Shown here: piece after piece, positions 28,262 through 38,182 of the stretch
Layout: each line of letters starts with the position of its first letter
Numbering within the stretch: position 1 is the first letter of the stretch
NCBI RefSeq assembly: GCF_003226555.1
Contig: NZ_QKQS01000023.1
Location: 377,263-441,262 of the forward strand
DNA from: Rhodopseudomonas palustris
Lineage (GTDB): Bacteria; Pseudomonadota; Alphaproteobacteria; Rhizobiales; Xanthobacteraceae
Direction: 5' to 3'
DNA: 64,000 nucleotides
The notes under the pieces: model-generated
What the model saw: only the letters and a program-made list of their open reading frames with translations
Told to the model about the DNA's origin: nothing
Database searches by the model: none
Made by a program: the position numbers and the translations under genes

Positions 28262-28913
28262 AAACGTGCAGCCGCCCCTGGTGCAGCACCAGCCGGCGTG
28301 CTTCGTATTGATCCATCAGATTAATGTCGTGGGTCGCGATCACCACCGCGGTCCCGGTCTTGTTCAACTCCACGAACAGCCGCAGCAGCCGGCGCCCCAG
28401 CGTCGGATCGACATTGCCGGTCGGCTCGTCGGCGAGCAAGAGATGCGGCCGGCCGATCACCGCGCGGGCGATCGCGGCGCGCTGCTTCTCGCCGCCCGAC
28501 AGCACCGGCGGCAGCGCATCCATCCGCTCGCCCAGCCCGACCCATTTCAACAGGTCGATGACCTCCTTGCGATAGCTCGACTCGTCGCGCCCGGTGACCC
28601 GGAACGGCAGCGCGACGTTCTCGTAGGTGGTCATGTGGTCGAGCAGACGAAAGTCCTGCAGCACGATGCCGATGCGCTGGCGCAGCGCCGCGACCTCGTC
28701 CTTGCCGAGCAGCGAGACGTCGTTGCCGAACAGATTGACCAAGCCGCGCGTCGGCCGCAGCGACAGGAACAGCAAGCGCAGCAGCGAGGTCTTGCCGGCG
28801 CCGGACGGGCCGGTCAGGAACTGGAACGAGTGCGCCGGAATTGCGAAATTGAGGTCGCGGAGAATCTCCGGACCAAGCCCATAGCGCAGGCCGACATTTT
28901 CGAAGCGGACCAC
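28254..28913 (-). CDS. ftsE: Cell division ATP-binding protein FtsE
   Basis: This is the ATPase partner of FtsX. The chosen GTG at 28913 has GGAG six bases upstream and gives 219 residues, the normal FtsE size; an open frame extends to 28958 but adds atypical residues. Walker A GPSGAGKT is near 36, the signature LSGGEKQRAAIARA near 137, and Walker B LLLADEPTGNVDP near 157. The N-terminus VVRFENVGLRYGLGPEIL matches FtsE. The gene is divergent from the MJ0042 gene across 143 bp. Confidence 0.95.
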   Translation of the reverse strand: MVRFENVGLRYGLGPEILRDLNFAIPAHSFQFLTGPSGAGKTSLLRLLFLSLRPTRGLVNLFGNDVSLLGKDEVAALRQRIGIVLQDFRLLDHMTTYENVALPFRVTGRDESSYRKEVIDLLKWVGLGERMDALPPVLSGGEKQRAAIARAVIGRPHLLLADEPTGNVDPTLGRRLLRLFVELNKTGTAVVIATHDINLMDQYEARRLVLHQGRLHVYE

Positions 28914-29056
28914 GTTCAGCTCCGATTTCGATCGGCGCGGGGAGAAAGGGCACGCCACGCCATCTGCCCGTGCCGCCGTTGTGAGGCGGCTATGGTTTCC
29001 GATTCGTTAACGGACGAGCGGTACGATCGGACGAACCTTATAGCCAGCGATTCGCC

Positions 29057-29956
29057 ATGCATATCGTCTGCCCGCATTGTACGACATCCTATGCAATCGA
29101 TCCGGCCAAACTGGGAGATGCCGGCCGGACGGTGCGTTGCTCCCGGTGCAAGGGAGTCTGGCTGGCGCGGCCCGAAGACGTGCAGAGTGACGTGCGTGTC
29201 GCCGCGATGACGGTCGAAGAACAGCAGCCGGCCACCGACGACCTCGCCAATGATCCCGGCTGGGGCGTGACCGAGGACGAGCAGGACACCCCCGTCGTCG
29301 AGAGCCCGCCGATCACGGCCGACTTGCCGGGGCAAGGCGACCTCGACCCGTTCGTGCGCGCATTGGCCAACGAGCCAGCGCCGGGTGATGACGACGTCGA
29401 GCTGCTGCCGCGGCGACGCAAGCGGAAGCCGTCGTTCGGCACCAGACGCCGGCCGCGCAGCATGAAGGAGCGGCTGGCGGAACTGCGCAAGGAACCGCTG
29501 AAGGCCGCCAAGGGATTGCTGAACGCTCCGCTCGGCATCGCGGTATTCGGTTCGGTGGCGCTCGGTCTCCTGATCTGGCGCACCGACATCGTTCGGCTGA
29601 TGCCGCAGACCGCGGCGTTTTACCGGATGATCGGGTTCGAGGTGAACCTGCGTGGGCTGGCGATCAAGGACGTCAAGATCAGCCGCGAGACGGTGGAAGC
29701 CAAACCGGTGCTGGTGATCGAGGGCGTGATCGTCGGCCAGACCAAGAAAACCGTCGACGTGCCGCGACTGCGGTTCGCGGTGCGCGACGGCAAGGGCACC
29801 GAGATCTACGCCTGGAACGCGGTTCTCGAACAACAGGCGCTGCGGCCGGGCGAGATCGCCTGGTTCCGGACGCGGCTGGCGTCGCCGCCTGCCGAAGCGC
29901 GCGCGATCGACGTGCGTTTCTTCAACCGGCGCGACATTGCCGCCGGTGGGGCCTGA
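29057..29956 (+). CDS. MJ0042-type zinc-ribbon membrane protein
   Basis: The 299-residue protein starts with a zinc ribbon, MHIVCPHCTTSYAIDPAKL followed by VRCSRC (Cys-x2-Cys...Cys-x2-Cys), which is the MJ0042 finger. An acidic, disordered middle (about 50-115) and a basic stretch (RRRKRKPSFGTRRRPR) lead to a membrane helix near 158-176, then a C-terminal domain (about 180-295) resembling DUF3426. The finger faces the cytoplasm if the helix inserts as expected. It is divergent from ftsEX and followed closely by cpdR, an order I recall from Rhizobiales. Function unknown. Confidence 0.82.
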   Translation: MHIVCPHCTTSYAIDPAKLGDAGRTVRCSRCKGVWLARPEDVQSDVRVAAMTVEEQQPATDDLANDPGWGVTEDEQDTPVVESPPITADLPGQGDLDPFVRALANEPAPGDDDVELLPRRRKRKPSFGTRRRPRSMKERLAELRKEPLKAAKGLLNAPLGIAVFGSVALGLLIWRTDIVRLMPQTAAFYRMIGFEVNLRGLAIKDVKISRETVEAKPVLVIEGVIVGQTKKTVDVPRLRFAVRDGKGTEIYAWNAVLEQQALRPGEIAWFRTRLASPPAEARAIDVRFFNRRDIAAGGA

Positions 29957-30015
29957 GGTCATGATGAGCGTCGTTGCACGCGGCCCGGCGCCGGCCGCGA
30001 CGAGGGAATAGGACG

Positions 30016-30393
30016 ATGGCGCGCATCCTGATCGCCGACGACGAAGAATCGATGCGCCTCCTGGTCGCGCGCGCGATCGGCATGGACGGCCACGAGACCG
30101 TCACAGCCGAGGACGGCAGCGAAGCGCTGGAGATCCTCACCAACCAGAACGGCAAATTCGATCTGCTGCTGACCGACATCAAGATGCCGATCATGGACGG
30201 CATCGCGCTGGCGCTCGCCGCAGCGCGTGATTTCCCGGAACTGACGATCCTGCTGATGACCGGCTTCGCCGATCAGCGCGAACGCGCCTCCGGCCTCGAT
30301 GCCATCGTGCACGACGTCGTCACCAAGCCGTTCTCGGTCGCCGACATCCGCACTGCGGTGGCGGATGCGCTGGCAGCGAAGAAAAGCAACTAA
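30016..30393 (+). CDS. cpdR: Single-domain response regulator CpdR
   Basis: CpdR is a stand-alone receiver that in Caulobacter links the CckA-ChpT relay to ClpXP proteolysis of CtrA. This 125-residue protein is one receiver domain: acidic pair ILIADDEESM (about 4-12), phospho-acceptor in LLLTDIKMPIMDG (Asp near 53), and the switch lysine in VVTKPFSVADI. ATG 30016 with GAGGGAATAGGA upstream is preferred to the longer frame. It lies 60 bp downstream of the MJ0042 gene and 3' of divergent ftsEX, consistent with a cell-cycle role. Confidence 0.88.
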   Translation: MARILIADDEESMRLLVARAIGMDGHETVTAEDGSEALEILTNQNGKFDLLLTDIKMPIMDGIALALAAARDFPELTILLMTGFADQRERASGLDAIVHDVVTKPFSVADIRTAVADALAAKKSN

Positions 30394-30420
30394 TCACCAA
30401 CGCCATCCCCGAGCCGCAGC

Positions 30421-30462
30421 GCGCTCCCTCTCCCGCCTGCGGGAGAGGGGTGGGGTGAGGGC
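30421..30462. repeat. Palindromic repeat, CTCTCCC/GGGAGAG family
   Basis: GCTCCCTCTCCCGC CT GCGGGAGAGG followed by GGTGGGGTGAGGGCGACC lies downstream of cpdR. Confidence 0.8.
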
Positions 30463-30510
30463 GACCCAGGCAGTGAGTTCCCTATTTGGGGGCCGCCCGG
30501 CGCTCCAACT

Positions 30511-30555
30511 TCTGGATTCCGGGCTCGCTCGCTGCGCGAGCGCCCCGGAATGACG
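30511..30555. repeat. Half palindrome, CCGGAATGACG family
   Basis: TCTGGATTCCGGGCTCGCTC pairs with GAGCGCCCCGGAATGACG. It is one hairpin rather than the two seen elsewhere, and it lies next to a copy of the other repeat family, between convergent genes. Confidence 0.8.
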
Positions 30556-30574
30556 TGGCTGGCGATGAGCCGAG

Positions 30575-33133
30575 TTAGTAATCCTTCAGCAGCCGCTCGA
30601 TGTAGTCGAGTTCGATCTGCGGACGGCCGGAATCGCCGAGACGACGGCGGAGTTCTTCGAGGATGCGGCGGACGCGCTGGACGTCGATTTCGCCGGGGAT
30701 CTTGACGGTGAGATCGTCGCCGAGATCGCGGCCACGCAGCGGGCGGCCGAGCGGATCGGTCTGGTTGGCGCCGCTCTGCTGACGGCCGGGCCTGTTGCCC
30801 TGGCCATCGCCCTGCCCCTCGCCCTCGCCCTGCTGCATCGCTTCGGCGAGTTTCTGCGCGCCCTGGCGCAGCGCTTCCAGCGCGCGGCCTTGTGAGTCCA
30901 CGGCGCCATCGGCGTTGCCGTCGCCGAGCCAGCCTTCGGCATCGCCCATCGCCGAGTCGGCCTGATCGAAGCCGCCCTCGCCCTGCTGGCCCTGTTGCCC
31001 TTGCTGGCCCTGCTCGCCCTTGTCGCGACCCGGGCTCTGGCCGAGGCCGCGCTTGGCGAGCTCCTGCTGCAACTTACGCAGCCGGTCGTGCAAATTCTGC
31101 TGATCCTGCTGCAGATCGCCGAGGTTCTGCTCGCCGTCCTGACCGCGCATCCGGTCTCGGCGCTGATCCTGGCCCTGCTTGTAGGTCTTGTCGCGGAGCT
31201 GCTGCTGCTTGCGGATCATATCGCCGAGCTCGTTGAGCGCCTGCTCCATGTCGCTGTCGCCGCCCTGGCCCGGCTGCGCCATCTGCAGGTTCTCGAGCAT
31301 CTGCGCGAGCTGATCGAGCAGTTGCTTGGCGGCTTCCTTGTCGCCGGAACGCGACAGCCGCTCCATCCGCTGGATCATGTTCTCGAGATCCTGCTGCCGC
31401 ATCACCTTGGTGTTCGGATCGAGCGGACGTGCGAGCTGCTGCGGATTGTTACGGAGCTGCTGCGCGAGCTGGCGCATATAGGCATCGAGCGCCGCGCGCA
31501 GCTTGTCGGTGAGCTGTTTGATCTCGTCGTCAGGCGCGCCGCGTTCCAGCGCATCCTTGAGCGCGTCCTGCGCAGCGCGGAGCGCCTTCTCGGCGTCCGA
31601 CGCATCGCCGTCTTCGATCGACACCGCCAGCGACCACAGATTGCTCACCACCTCGCGCAGCGCATCGTCGGTGCCGGCGCGTTCGAGCTGATCGGCGATG
31701 GTGTAGAGGCCGAGATATTGGCCTGCGTTGGGGGTGAAGACTTCAGGCGCGATCAGCAGCGCGTCGAGCGCGGTGTGGACCTTCTTGTTGGCATTGGCGT
31801 CGAGCGCCAGGATCCGGCGCTGCTCGATCAACGCGCGCGCCAGCGGCTTGGTGAACAGCCGTTCCGGCAGCCGCATCGCGAACGGCTCGCTGTGGCCCTC
31901 GTTGCCGGCCTCGTCCTTGGCGGTGAGCGTCAGCTCCACGTCGGCGCCCGCATAGGGATCTTCGCTGAAATCCTTCACGGTCTGGCCGACGCCGGCACGC
32001 GTGCGGGCATTCGGCAGCACCAGTTTGAACTGCGGCGGCTCGAACAACGGCCGCGCCGCATCCGCCGGCTTGGCGCCAGGCGCCTGGGCGGCCGGAGCGG
32101 CGGCGAACTGTGCCTCGGCCTCGGTCACCCCGTAATCGTCTTCCAGCTTATAGGACAGTTGCAGTGAGCCGCGCGCCTGGCGCTGCGGCTCTTTCGCGAG
32201 CGCGATGGCCGGGGGGCGATCCGGCGTCGCGGTAAAGCTCCATGGCGTCTCGTTCGACGGCGCCCGGACCCGAGCGGTGCCGTCGCCGGTGATCCGGAAA
32301 AGCCGCTCGCTGGTGCCCTTCGGCGCTTCGCTATCCGGCTTGATCTCGACCACACCGCCACTGACGGCGACATCGAGATCGCCGCCGCTGGAGCGTACCA
32401 GCAAGGTGGACCCGACCGGCACCGGCAGCGGGCCGCTCCCCGCAGTGCCCAAATCCTGGTTGGAGGCGGAAGTGAGAATGACCGGTGGCTTGTTGGTGTA
32501 GACCGGCGGCGTCACCCAGGCGTCGACCCGGACGTTGGCGGGCGCCATCGCGCCGTTCCAGTCAAACGCCGCCATCACCCGCGCAGTACGTTCCTCCCCG
32601 GCGGCAAAGAACGTCGCGACCAGCAGGATCACCACCAGGGCGCGCAGCCCCCAGGGATCGTGGATCGGCAGCCGCGGCGACGGCAGTCCGGGCTTGAGCC
32701 CGCGGATCGTCGCCAGAGTGCGGTCGCGCTGCGCCAGCCACAGTGCCCGCGCCACCGGGTCGCTGGTCGCCAGCGTGTCGCCGAGCGCCGTCGCAGGGCG
32801 ATGCTTCAGGCCGGTGTTGCGGTCGAGCCGCGCCAGCGCCTCGTCGCGGCTCGGCCAACGGAACCTGAGAGCGAGGATCAGGGCGGCGAGCGCGAGAGCG
32901 GCCAGCAGCGCCAGACCAACGATGCGGCCGGAAAACGGCAGCGCCAGCCACAGCCCGGCCCACGACAGCGCCAGGAACAGGCCGGCAACGCTGATCAGCC
33001 GGGCCAGATGCGGCCAAGCGCGCTCCCAGGCGATCGACAGCGTTGCGCGTCCGATCGCCTTGTCCAGGTGCAGCCGCGCGACCGCCTCTTCATCGTGCGG
33101 GGCCTGCGACGGATCGGGATTGCTGCCGCTCAA
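30575..33133 (-). CDS. TIGR02302/DUF4175 family large membrane protein
   Basis: The 852-residue protein resembles the TIGR02302 family of alphaproteobacterial membrane proteins. Two hydrophobic segments lie at about 45-90 and a third near 165-185 (LRALVVILLVATFFAAGEE). A long periplasmic-type region with immunoglobulin-like pieces follows (VDAWVTPPVYTNKPPV, SYKLEDDYGVTEAEAQF). The C-terminal third is rich in Gln, Gly, Asp and Met (about 590-800), with coiled-coil-like helices. Function unknown. It ends beside repeats and is followed upstream by a 180-bp gap. Confidence 0.82.
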   Translation of the reverse strand: MSGSNPDPSQAPHDEEAVARLHLDKAIGRATLSIAWERAWPHLARLISVAGLFLALSWAGLWLALPFSGRIVGLALLAALALAALILALRFRWPSRDEALARLDRNTGLKHRPATALGDTLATSDPVARALWLAQRDRTLATIRGLKPGLPSPRLPIHDPWGLRALVVILLVATFFAAGEERTARVMAAFDWNGAMAPANVRVDAWVTPPVYTNKPPVILTSASNQDLGTAGSGPLPVPVGSTLLVRSSGGDLDVAVSGGVVEIKPDSEAPKGTSERLFRITGDGTARVRAPSNETPWSFTATPDRPPAIALAKEPQRQARGSLQLSYKLEDDYGVTEAEAQFAAAPAAQAPGAKPADAARPLFEPPQFKLVLPNARTRAGVGQTVKDFSEDPYAGADVELTLTAKDEAGNEGHSEPFAMRLPERLFTKPLARALIEQRRILALDANANKKVHTALDALLIAPEVFTPNAGQYLGLYTIADQLERAGTDDALREVVSNLWSLAVSIEDGDASDAEKALRAAQDALKDALERGAPDDEIKQLTDKLRAALDAYMRQLAQQLRNNPQQLARPLDPNTKVMRQQDLENMIQRMERLSRSGDKEAAKQLLDQLAQMLENLQMAQPGQGGDSDMEQALNELGDMIRKQQQLRDKTYKQGQDQRRDRMRGQDGEQNLGDLQQDQQNLHDRLRKLQQELAKRGLGQSPGRDKGEQGQQGQQGQQGEGGFDQADSAMGDAEGWLGDGNADGAVDSQGRALEALRQGAQKLAEAMQQGEGEGQGDGQGNRPGRQQSGANQTDPLGRPLRGRDLGDDLTVKIPGEIDVQRVRRILEELRRRLGDSGRPQIELDYIERLLKDY

Positions 33134-33312
33134 TCATCTCTCCGGATTGTTGCTCACAGCAGCGTAGCACAACGGCGGCAATGAGGCACAGCAGGCCAGG
33201 GCCCGGACGGACCGGCACCGACACAAAGACGTGACGATGTCGTGCGGACCTCGTCACAATGCCGAGCACGGCCGGCTCGAGCCTGCACAGCCGCCGCGCG
33301 AGCGCGCAGGCC

Positions 33313-33882
33313 CTACCACATCCGCCGCAATACGTCGGCTTGCGGATCGGCATCGACAAAGCGATGCTTCAAAGCGCCCGCGACGTGCAATCCGACCAGC
33401 CCCAGCAGGCTGTAGGCAAAGACCTTGTGCAGGAATTGGAACACGCGAAACCACTGCTCGCTCTTGGGCAGCAGTTCGGGGAGAGGGAGGCCGAACAGCG
33501 TCACACCGTCGCTATCCGGATAGGTGCTGGACATCGCGTAGCCCATCAGTGGAACGGCCAACAGCAGCACGTAGATTGCGATGTGAACGACGCGCGACAG
33601 TACTCGCTCGTGTGCGGGCAGCACCGGCTCCGGAGGCAGACGCGCCGCACTCCGAATCGCCAGTTGAACCAGCACGATCAGGAAGACCAGGACGCCGAAT
33701 GATTTGTGCAGCGGATAAAACTGCGCAAACTTCGCCTCGGTGCCATCGTCGAGCGAAGTCATCGTCCACCCTGCGGCAATCAGCCCAAGGATCAGAATCG
33801 CGCGCAGCCAGTGCAGCACGCGGAGAGCGACCGGGTATTTGTCGGGCCCGGTGGGTGCGTTCGCGGCAGTCAGGTCCGTCAT
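33313..33882 (-). CDS. Cytochrome b561
   Basis: This is a 189-residue four-helix membrane cytochrome b that passes electrons between quinone and periplasmic partners. Hydrophobic segments lie at about 20-45, 52-72, 92-112 and 150-170. Candidate haem-ligand histidines are in VALRVLHWLRA (helix 1), FYPLHKSFGVL (helix 2) and FLHKVFAYSLLGLVGLHVAGALKHRF (helix 4 region). ATG 33882 starts the family homology (PVALRVLHW). It seems to be a single gene; a periplasmic partner is not encoded nearby. Confidence 0.88.
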   Translation of the reverse strand: MTDLTAANAPTGPDKYPVALRVLHWLRAILILGLIAAGWTMTSLDDGTEAKFAQFYPLHKSFGVLVFLIVLVQLAIRSAARLPPEPVLPAHERVLSRVVHIAIYVLLLAVPLMGYAMSSTYPDSDGVTLFGLPLPELLPKSEQWFRVFQFLHKVFAYSLLGLVGLHVAGALKHRFVDADPQADVLRRMW

Positions 33883-34231
33883 GGTGGTGTGGTCTCGCCG
33901 AGGGGTCGTGGCGATCCAGCAGGTCGCCACGCCGCCCCTGGTGGGATGCCTTGAGGGCCGAACTAAGGCTGGTTCAGCGCGGTAGCCGCCGATGATGCGC
34001 AGCTGAGCGCGCTCCAATCGGAACCGGCGCTGCTCCGTTAAGGTTGATCGGTTAGGTTAAAAAGTACTTCAAATTGCTCGGATTCGCCGGATCGTTACGG
34101 TCGGCTGTCGCGCGCGTCGGCCGGTGAAGCCGCATGTTCACCGCCGCGGATTTCAAGCGCGATCGGGACCGCCAGGATTTTTGTACGCCGCGTCTGGCGG
34201 TCCCACCCCTTATTTCGGGCGAGACACAGGC
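33883..34231. other. 349-bp intergenic region upstream of the cytochrome b561 gene
   Basis: The gap lies between two minus-strand genes, lysA ending at 34232 and the b561 gene starting at 33882. An AT-rich patch near 34038-34075 (GGTTAGGTTAAAAAGTACTT) probably holds the b561 promoter. I see no gene, palindromic repeat or recognisable operator here. Confidence 0.5.
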
Positions 34232-35497
34232 TCACAGCCACGGCGCCGGCTTGTCCATCGCGATCAGTTGCTCGACCTCGATGCGGGGACGCACCACCGC
34301 GACCTGATCATCCTTCACCAGCACTTCCGGCACCAGCGCGCGGGTGTTGTAAGTACACGCCTGCACCGCGCCGTAAGCGCCGGACGTCATGATCGCGATC
34401 AGATCGCCGGCCTTCAGTTCCGGCAGCTTGCGGTCGAGCGCGAGGTAATCGCCGGTCTCGCACACCGGACCGACGACGTCGGCCACCATCATCTTGCTGC
34501 CGGGCGCCGGCTCGGCCACCGGCAGGATCTCGTGATACGCCTCGTACAAAGTGGGGCGGATCAGATCGTTCATCGCCGCGTCGATGATGACGAACGTCTT
34601 GCCGTCGCCGTGCTTCACATAGATCACGCGTGCGACCAGGATGCCGGCGTTGCCGACGATCATCCGCCCCGGTTCGAACAGCAGCGCGCAGCCGAGATTA
34701 TGGGTGACGCGCTTGACCATGTCCGCATAGGCGAACGGCTCCGGCGGCGCGTCGCGGTCTTCGTAGTACGGAATGCCGAGGCCGCCGCCGAAATCGACGT
34801 GGCCGACATGATGGCCGTCGCCGCGCAGCACATGGACGAATTCGGCGACGATGCGGAACGCGGCTTCCATCGGCGCCAGGTCGATGATCTGGCTGCCGAT
34901 ATGGACATCGACGCCGGTGACCTGGATGCCCGGCAGCTTGGCGGCGCGGGCATAGACCTCGCGGGCGTGGCGGATCGGGATACCGAACTTGTTCTCGGAC
35001 TTGCCGGTCGAGATCTTGGCGTGGGTGCCGGAATCGACGTCCGGATTGACCCGCAGCGAAATCCGCGCGGTGCGGCCGGTCTCGACCGCAATCCGCGACA
35101 GCAGTTCGAGCTCGGGCTCGGACTCGACATTGAGGCACTTGATGTCGTGGGCGAGCGCGGCGCGCAGCTCGGCTTCGGTCTTGCCGACGCCGGAGAACAC
35201 GATCTTGCTCGGCGGAATCCCGGCGGCCAGCGCGCGCTGCAATTCGCCACCCGACACCACATCGGCGCCGGCGCCGAGCCTCGCCAGCGTGCGCAGCACC
35301 GACTGATTGGAATTGGCCTTCATGGCGTAGCACACCAGTGCATCGGTGCCGGCGAAGGCCTCGGTGAACACCCGGTAATGCCGCTCCAGCGTCGCGGTCG
35401 AGTAGCAGTAGAACGGCGTGCCGACATCCTTGGCGATCGACGCAAGGCTGACGCCTTCGGCGTGCAGCACGCCGTCGCGATAGTCGAAATGACGCAT
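34232..35497 (-). CDS. lysA: Diaminopimelate decarboxylase
   Basis: LysA makes lysine from meso-diaminopimelate using PLP. It has 421 residues. The PLP lysine is in CYAMKANSNQ (about 60). Further blocks are VDVHIGSQI (about 200), VDFGGGLGIPYY (about 236), FEPGRMIVGNAG (about 290) and VGPVCETGDYLA (about 357), the last providing the substrate-binding cysteine. It follows the lipoprotein gene by 8 bp and probably belongs to the argH-lptM-lysA transcript. Confidence 0.96.
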   Translation of the reverse strand: MRHFDYRDGVLHAEGVSLASIAKDVGTPFYCYSTATLERHYRVFTEAFAGTDALVCYAMKANSNQSVLRTLARLGAGADVVSGGELQRALAAGIPPSKIVFSGVGKTEAELRAALAHDIKCLNVESEPELELLSRIAVETGRTARISLRVNPDVDSGTHAKISTGKSENKFGIPIRHAREVYARAAKLPGIQVTGVDVHIGSQIIDLAPMEAAFRIVAEFVHVLRGDGHHVGHVDFGGGLGIPYYEDRDAPPEPFAYADMVKRVTHNLGCALLFEPGRMIVGNAGILVARVIYVKHGDGKTFVIIDAAMNDLIRPTLYEAYHEILPVAEPAPGSKMMVADVVGPVCETGDYLALDRKLPELKAGDLIAIMTSGAYGAVQACTYNTRALVPEVLVKDDQVAVVRPRIEVEQLIAMDKPAPWL

Positions 35498-35505
35498 CTT
35501 GGCGC

Positions 35506-35757
35506 TTAGTCCAGCAGCGGATCGAGAATGGTGCTTCGCTTCCGCCCCTTGGCGGCGGACGGCGGCGCGTTGGTGCCGTAGGACGAGTCGAACACGTCGC
35601 CCTTGGCCTCCGGCTGGGTCGCCGGCGTGGCCGACGGGGTGTCGGCAGCGCCCGGCGGCAGATCGAGGCCAGCTTTACGGCCGCAGCCCGCCAGAGCCAG
35701 CGTCGCCGCCACAATCACCAGAAGCGCCCATCGCGATGGGTTGGTCACGCGATTCAC
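35506..35757 (-). CDS. lptM: LptM-like small lipoprotein
   Basis: The protein has about 83 residues with a short signal peptide and lipobox LALAGC followed by GRKAGLDLPPG, the conserved start of LptM/YifL-type lipoproteins. LptM helps mature the LPS translocon LptDE in the outer membrane. The rest is a disordered, Pro/Ala-rich tail. I chose GTG 35757 because GGGGA precedes it and the signal peptide has a normal length; ATG 35787 would add ten residues. Its place between argH and lysA matches many proteobacteria. Confidence 0.82.
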   Translation of the reverse strand: MNRVTNPSRWALLVIVAATLALAGCGRKAGLDLPPGAADTPSATPATQPEAKGDVFDSSYGTNAPPSAAKGRKRSTILDPLLD

Positions 35758-35840
35758 GTCGAATATCCCCAATTGGCGCGGCACCATACCGAGATTGCGC
35801 CGCGCTGGCGAGCCCCCGAAAACCGCCGAAAGCGGCCGCT

Positions 35841-37238
35841 TCAGCGAGATTTGCCGTCCTTGGCCAGCCGCTTGAGCCAGGCCTTGGCCTGGCTGCGGAC
35901 GTTCTTCGGCGCGGTGCCGCCGTACGAGGTCCGGCTCTTCACCGAGGATTCGACGCTGAGAACCGCCAGCACGTCCTTGGTGATGCGCTTTTCGATCCCC
36001 TGCATCTCGGCGAGCGGCAATTCGTGCAGCGCCACGCCCTTCTTGGCGGCGAGCCCGACGATCCTGCCGGTGACGTGATGGGCTTCGCGGAACGGCATCT
36101 TCAGCGTCCGCACCAGCCAGTCGGCCAGATCGGTGGCGGTGGCATAGCCTTCGCCCGCAGCCGCCTTCATCCGCTCCGACTCCGGCTCGAGGTCGCGGAC
36201 CATGCCGGTGATCGCGCGGATCGCCAGCGACAGCGCCGCGAAGCCTTCCATCGCGCCCTGTTTGTCTTCCTGCATGTCCTTTTGATAGGCGAGCGGCAGG
36301 CCCTTCATCACGATCAACAGGCCGTTCAGCGCGCCGATCACCCGGCCGGTCTTGGCGCGGACCAGCTCGGCGGCGTCCGGATTGCGCTTCTGCGGCATGA
36401 TCGACGAGCCGGTGGTGAACTTGTCCGACAGCCGGATCAGGCCGACCAGCGGCGAGGTCCAAATCACGATCTCTTCGGCGAAGCGCGACAGATGCACGGC
36501 GCAGATCGACGCCGCCGACAGCGTCTCCAGCACGAAGTCGCGGTCCGACACCGCGTCGAGCGAATTGGCCATCGGCCGGTCGAAGCCGAGCTTGGCGGCC
36601 GTGGCGTGGCGATCGATCGGGAACGAGGTGCCGGCCAGCGCCGCAGCGCCGAGCGGGCTTTCGTTGAGCCGCTTGCGGGCATCCTGGAACCGGCCGCGAT
36701 CGCGCGCCACCATCTCGACATAGGCCATCAGATGATGGCCGAAGGTCACCGGCTGCGCGGTCTGCAGATGGGTGAAGCCCGGCATCACGGTATCGGCCTG
36801 CTCGAGCGCGCGCTCGGCCAGCGCCTGCTGCAGCGCCGCCAGCGCCGCATCGGTTTCGTCCAGCACATCGCGGACGTAGAGCCGGAAGTCGGTCGCGACC
36901 TGATCGTTGCGCGAGCGCGCGGTGTGCAGGCGCCCCGCAGCCGGGCCGATCAGCTCGGCGAGCCGGCTCTCGACATTCATATGAATGTCCTCGAGCGCAC
37001 GCTTGAACGTGAATTTACCGGCACCGATCTCTGACAGGATCGTGTCTAGACCCTTGCCGATATTTTTCGCATCGTTCGCTGTGATAATGCCCTGCGCGGC
37101 CAGCATGGCCGCATGCGCCTTGGACGCCGTGATGTCCTGGGCGTAGAGATGGCGGTCGACGTCGATCGAGACGTTGATCTCTTCCATGATCGCGTCGGGG
37201 CGATCGGTGAATCGGCCGCCCCACATCTTATTGCTCAT
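35841..37238 (-). CDS. argH: Argininosuccinate lyase
   Basis: ArgH splits argininosuccinate into arginine and fumarate. The 465-residue enzyme begins [20 protein letters not shown], the family start, so ATG 37238 is used. The superfamily signature [15 protein letters not shown] is at about 277-291. [16 protein letters not shown] (about 105) and [11 protein letters not shown] complete the active site. It is divergent from tlpA (95-bp gap) and leads the argH-lptM-lysA group. Confidence 0.96.
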   Translation of the reverse strand: MSNKMWGGRFTDRPDAIMEEINVSIDVDRHLYAQDITASKAHAAMLAAQGIITANDAKNIGKGLDTILSEIGAGKFTFKRALEDIHMNVESRLAELIGPAAGRLHTARSRNDQVATDFRLYVRDVLDETDAALAALQQALAERALEQADTVMPGFTHLQTAQPVTFGHHLMAYVEMVARDRGRFQDARKRLNESPLGAAALAGTSFPIDRHATAAKLGFDRPMANSLDAVSDRDFVLETLSAASICAVHLSRFAEEIVIWTSPLVGLIRLSDKFTTGSSIMPQKRNPDAAELVRAKTGRVIGALNGLLIVMKGLPLAYQKDMQEDKQGAMEGFAALSLAIRAITGMVRDLEPESERMKAAAGEGYATATDLADWLVRTLKMPFREAHHVTGRIVGLAAKKGVALHELPLAEMQGIEKRITKDVLAVLSVESSVKSRTSYGGTAPKNVRSQAKAWLKRLAKDGKSR

Positions 37239-37333
37239 CTGTCGCCGCTCACGATCATGCTCGCGTCCCAATCACATCTCATCACCAGCAGCCGCCCGCG
37301 AACCTGCGCGGCCTGCCGTTTTCTGATTGTTCG

Positions 37334-38020
37334 ATGACCGAATCCCAGCCGAATTCCGTCCCGCCGCGCCGTGCCGGCCGCCTGACCATCCTGTTGGCCG
37401 CAATTGCCGTGCTCGTTGTCGCTGGCGCCGCCGGGATATACGGGATTGCCGGGCTGCAGCGCAATGCGGGCGGCGATCCGGTGTGCCGGCCGGCGGTGGC
37501 GCTGGCGCAGCAGCTCAAGCCGCTGTTGCGCGGCGAGGTTGCGGCCCTGACGCCGGCGGCAGCCCCACTGCGGCTGCCGGATTTGACCTTCACCGACGAT
37601 GCCGGTCAGCCCAAGAAGCTGTCGGACTTCCGCGGCCGCACTGTCCTGGTCAACCTGTGGGCGACCTGGTGCGTGCCGTGCCGCAAGGAAATGCCGGCGC
37701 TCGACAACCTGCAGGCCCAGCTCGGCAGCTCCGATTTCGAAGTGGTGGCGATCAACATCGACACCCGCGATCCGGCCAAGCCGAAGAAATTCCTCGACGA
37801 CGAGAAGCTGATGCATCTGGCGGTATTCACCGATGCGTCCGCCAAGGTGTTTCAGGAGCTGAAGGCGGTCGGCCGCGCGCTCGGGATGCCGACCTCGGTG
37901 CTGGTCGACCGCGAAGGCTGCGAAATCGCCACCATTGCCGGCCCGGCCGAGTGGGACAGCAACGACGCCACCACGCTGATCAAGGCGGCGGTGAAGCCGG
38001 TCGCGGCGGGGAAGCCATAA
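37334..38020 (+). CDS. tlpA: Thiol:disulfide interchange protein TlpA
   Basis: This is a membrane-anchored periplasmic thioredoxin. The 228-residue protein has an N-terminal anchor (about 17-40) and a thioredoxin domain with the active site ATWCVPCRKE (cysteines near 114 and 117). GMPTSVLVDREG supplies the cis-proline loop. TlpA of Bradyrhizobium is needed to mature cytochrome aa3 by reducing copper chaperone and CuA thiols, and I recall it as lying beside argH there. Its divergent position next to argH supports the name. Confidence 0.9.
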   Translation: MTESQPNSVPPRRAGRLTILLAAIAVLVVAGAAGIYGIAGLQRNAGGDPVCRPAVALAQQLKPLLRGEVAALTPAAAPLRLPDLTFTDDAGQPKKLSDFRGRTVLVNLWATWCVPCRKEMPALDNLQAQLGSSDFEVVAINIDTRDPAKPKKFLDDEKLMHLAVFTDASAKVFQELKAVGRALGMPTSVLVDREGCEIATIAGPAEWDSNDATTLIKAAVKPVAAGKP

Positions 38021-38029
38021 CCACCTCGG

Positions 38030-38149
38030 CGTCATTCAGGGGCACGCGCGTCAGCGCGTGAACCGGGAATCCAGAGGTTGTTGAGAGCTCGGCAGTTTCC
38101 ATCACATCGAGATTCCGGGTTCGCGCCTGACGGCGCGCCCCGGAATGAC
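38030..38149. repeat. Paired palindrome, CGTCATTC/GGAATGACG family
   Basis: Arms CGTCATTCAGGGGCACGCGC and GGCGCGCCCCGGAATGAC enclose inner arms GAACCGGGAATC and GATTCCGGGTTCGCGCC. The left arm has a mismatch (CAGG for CCGG). It follows tlpA by 10 bp. Confidence 0.82.
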
Positions 38150-38182
38150 TGCTCAATGGCAATGGCGGCGAAAGGGCTCGGA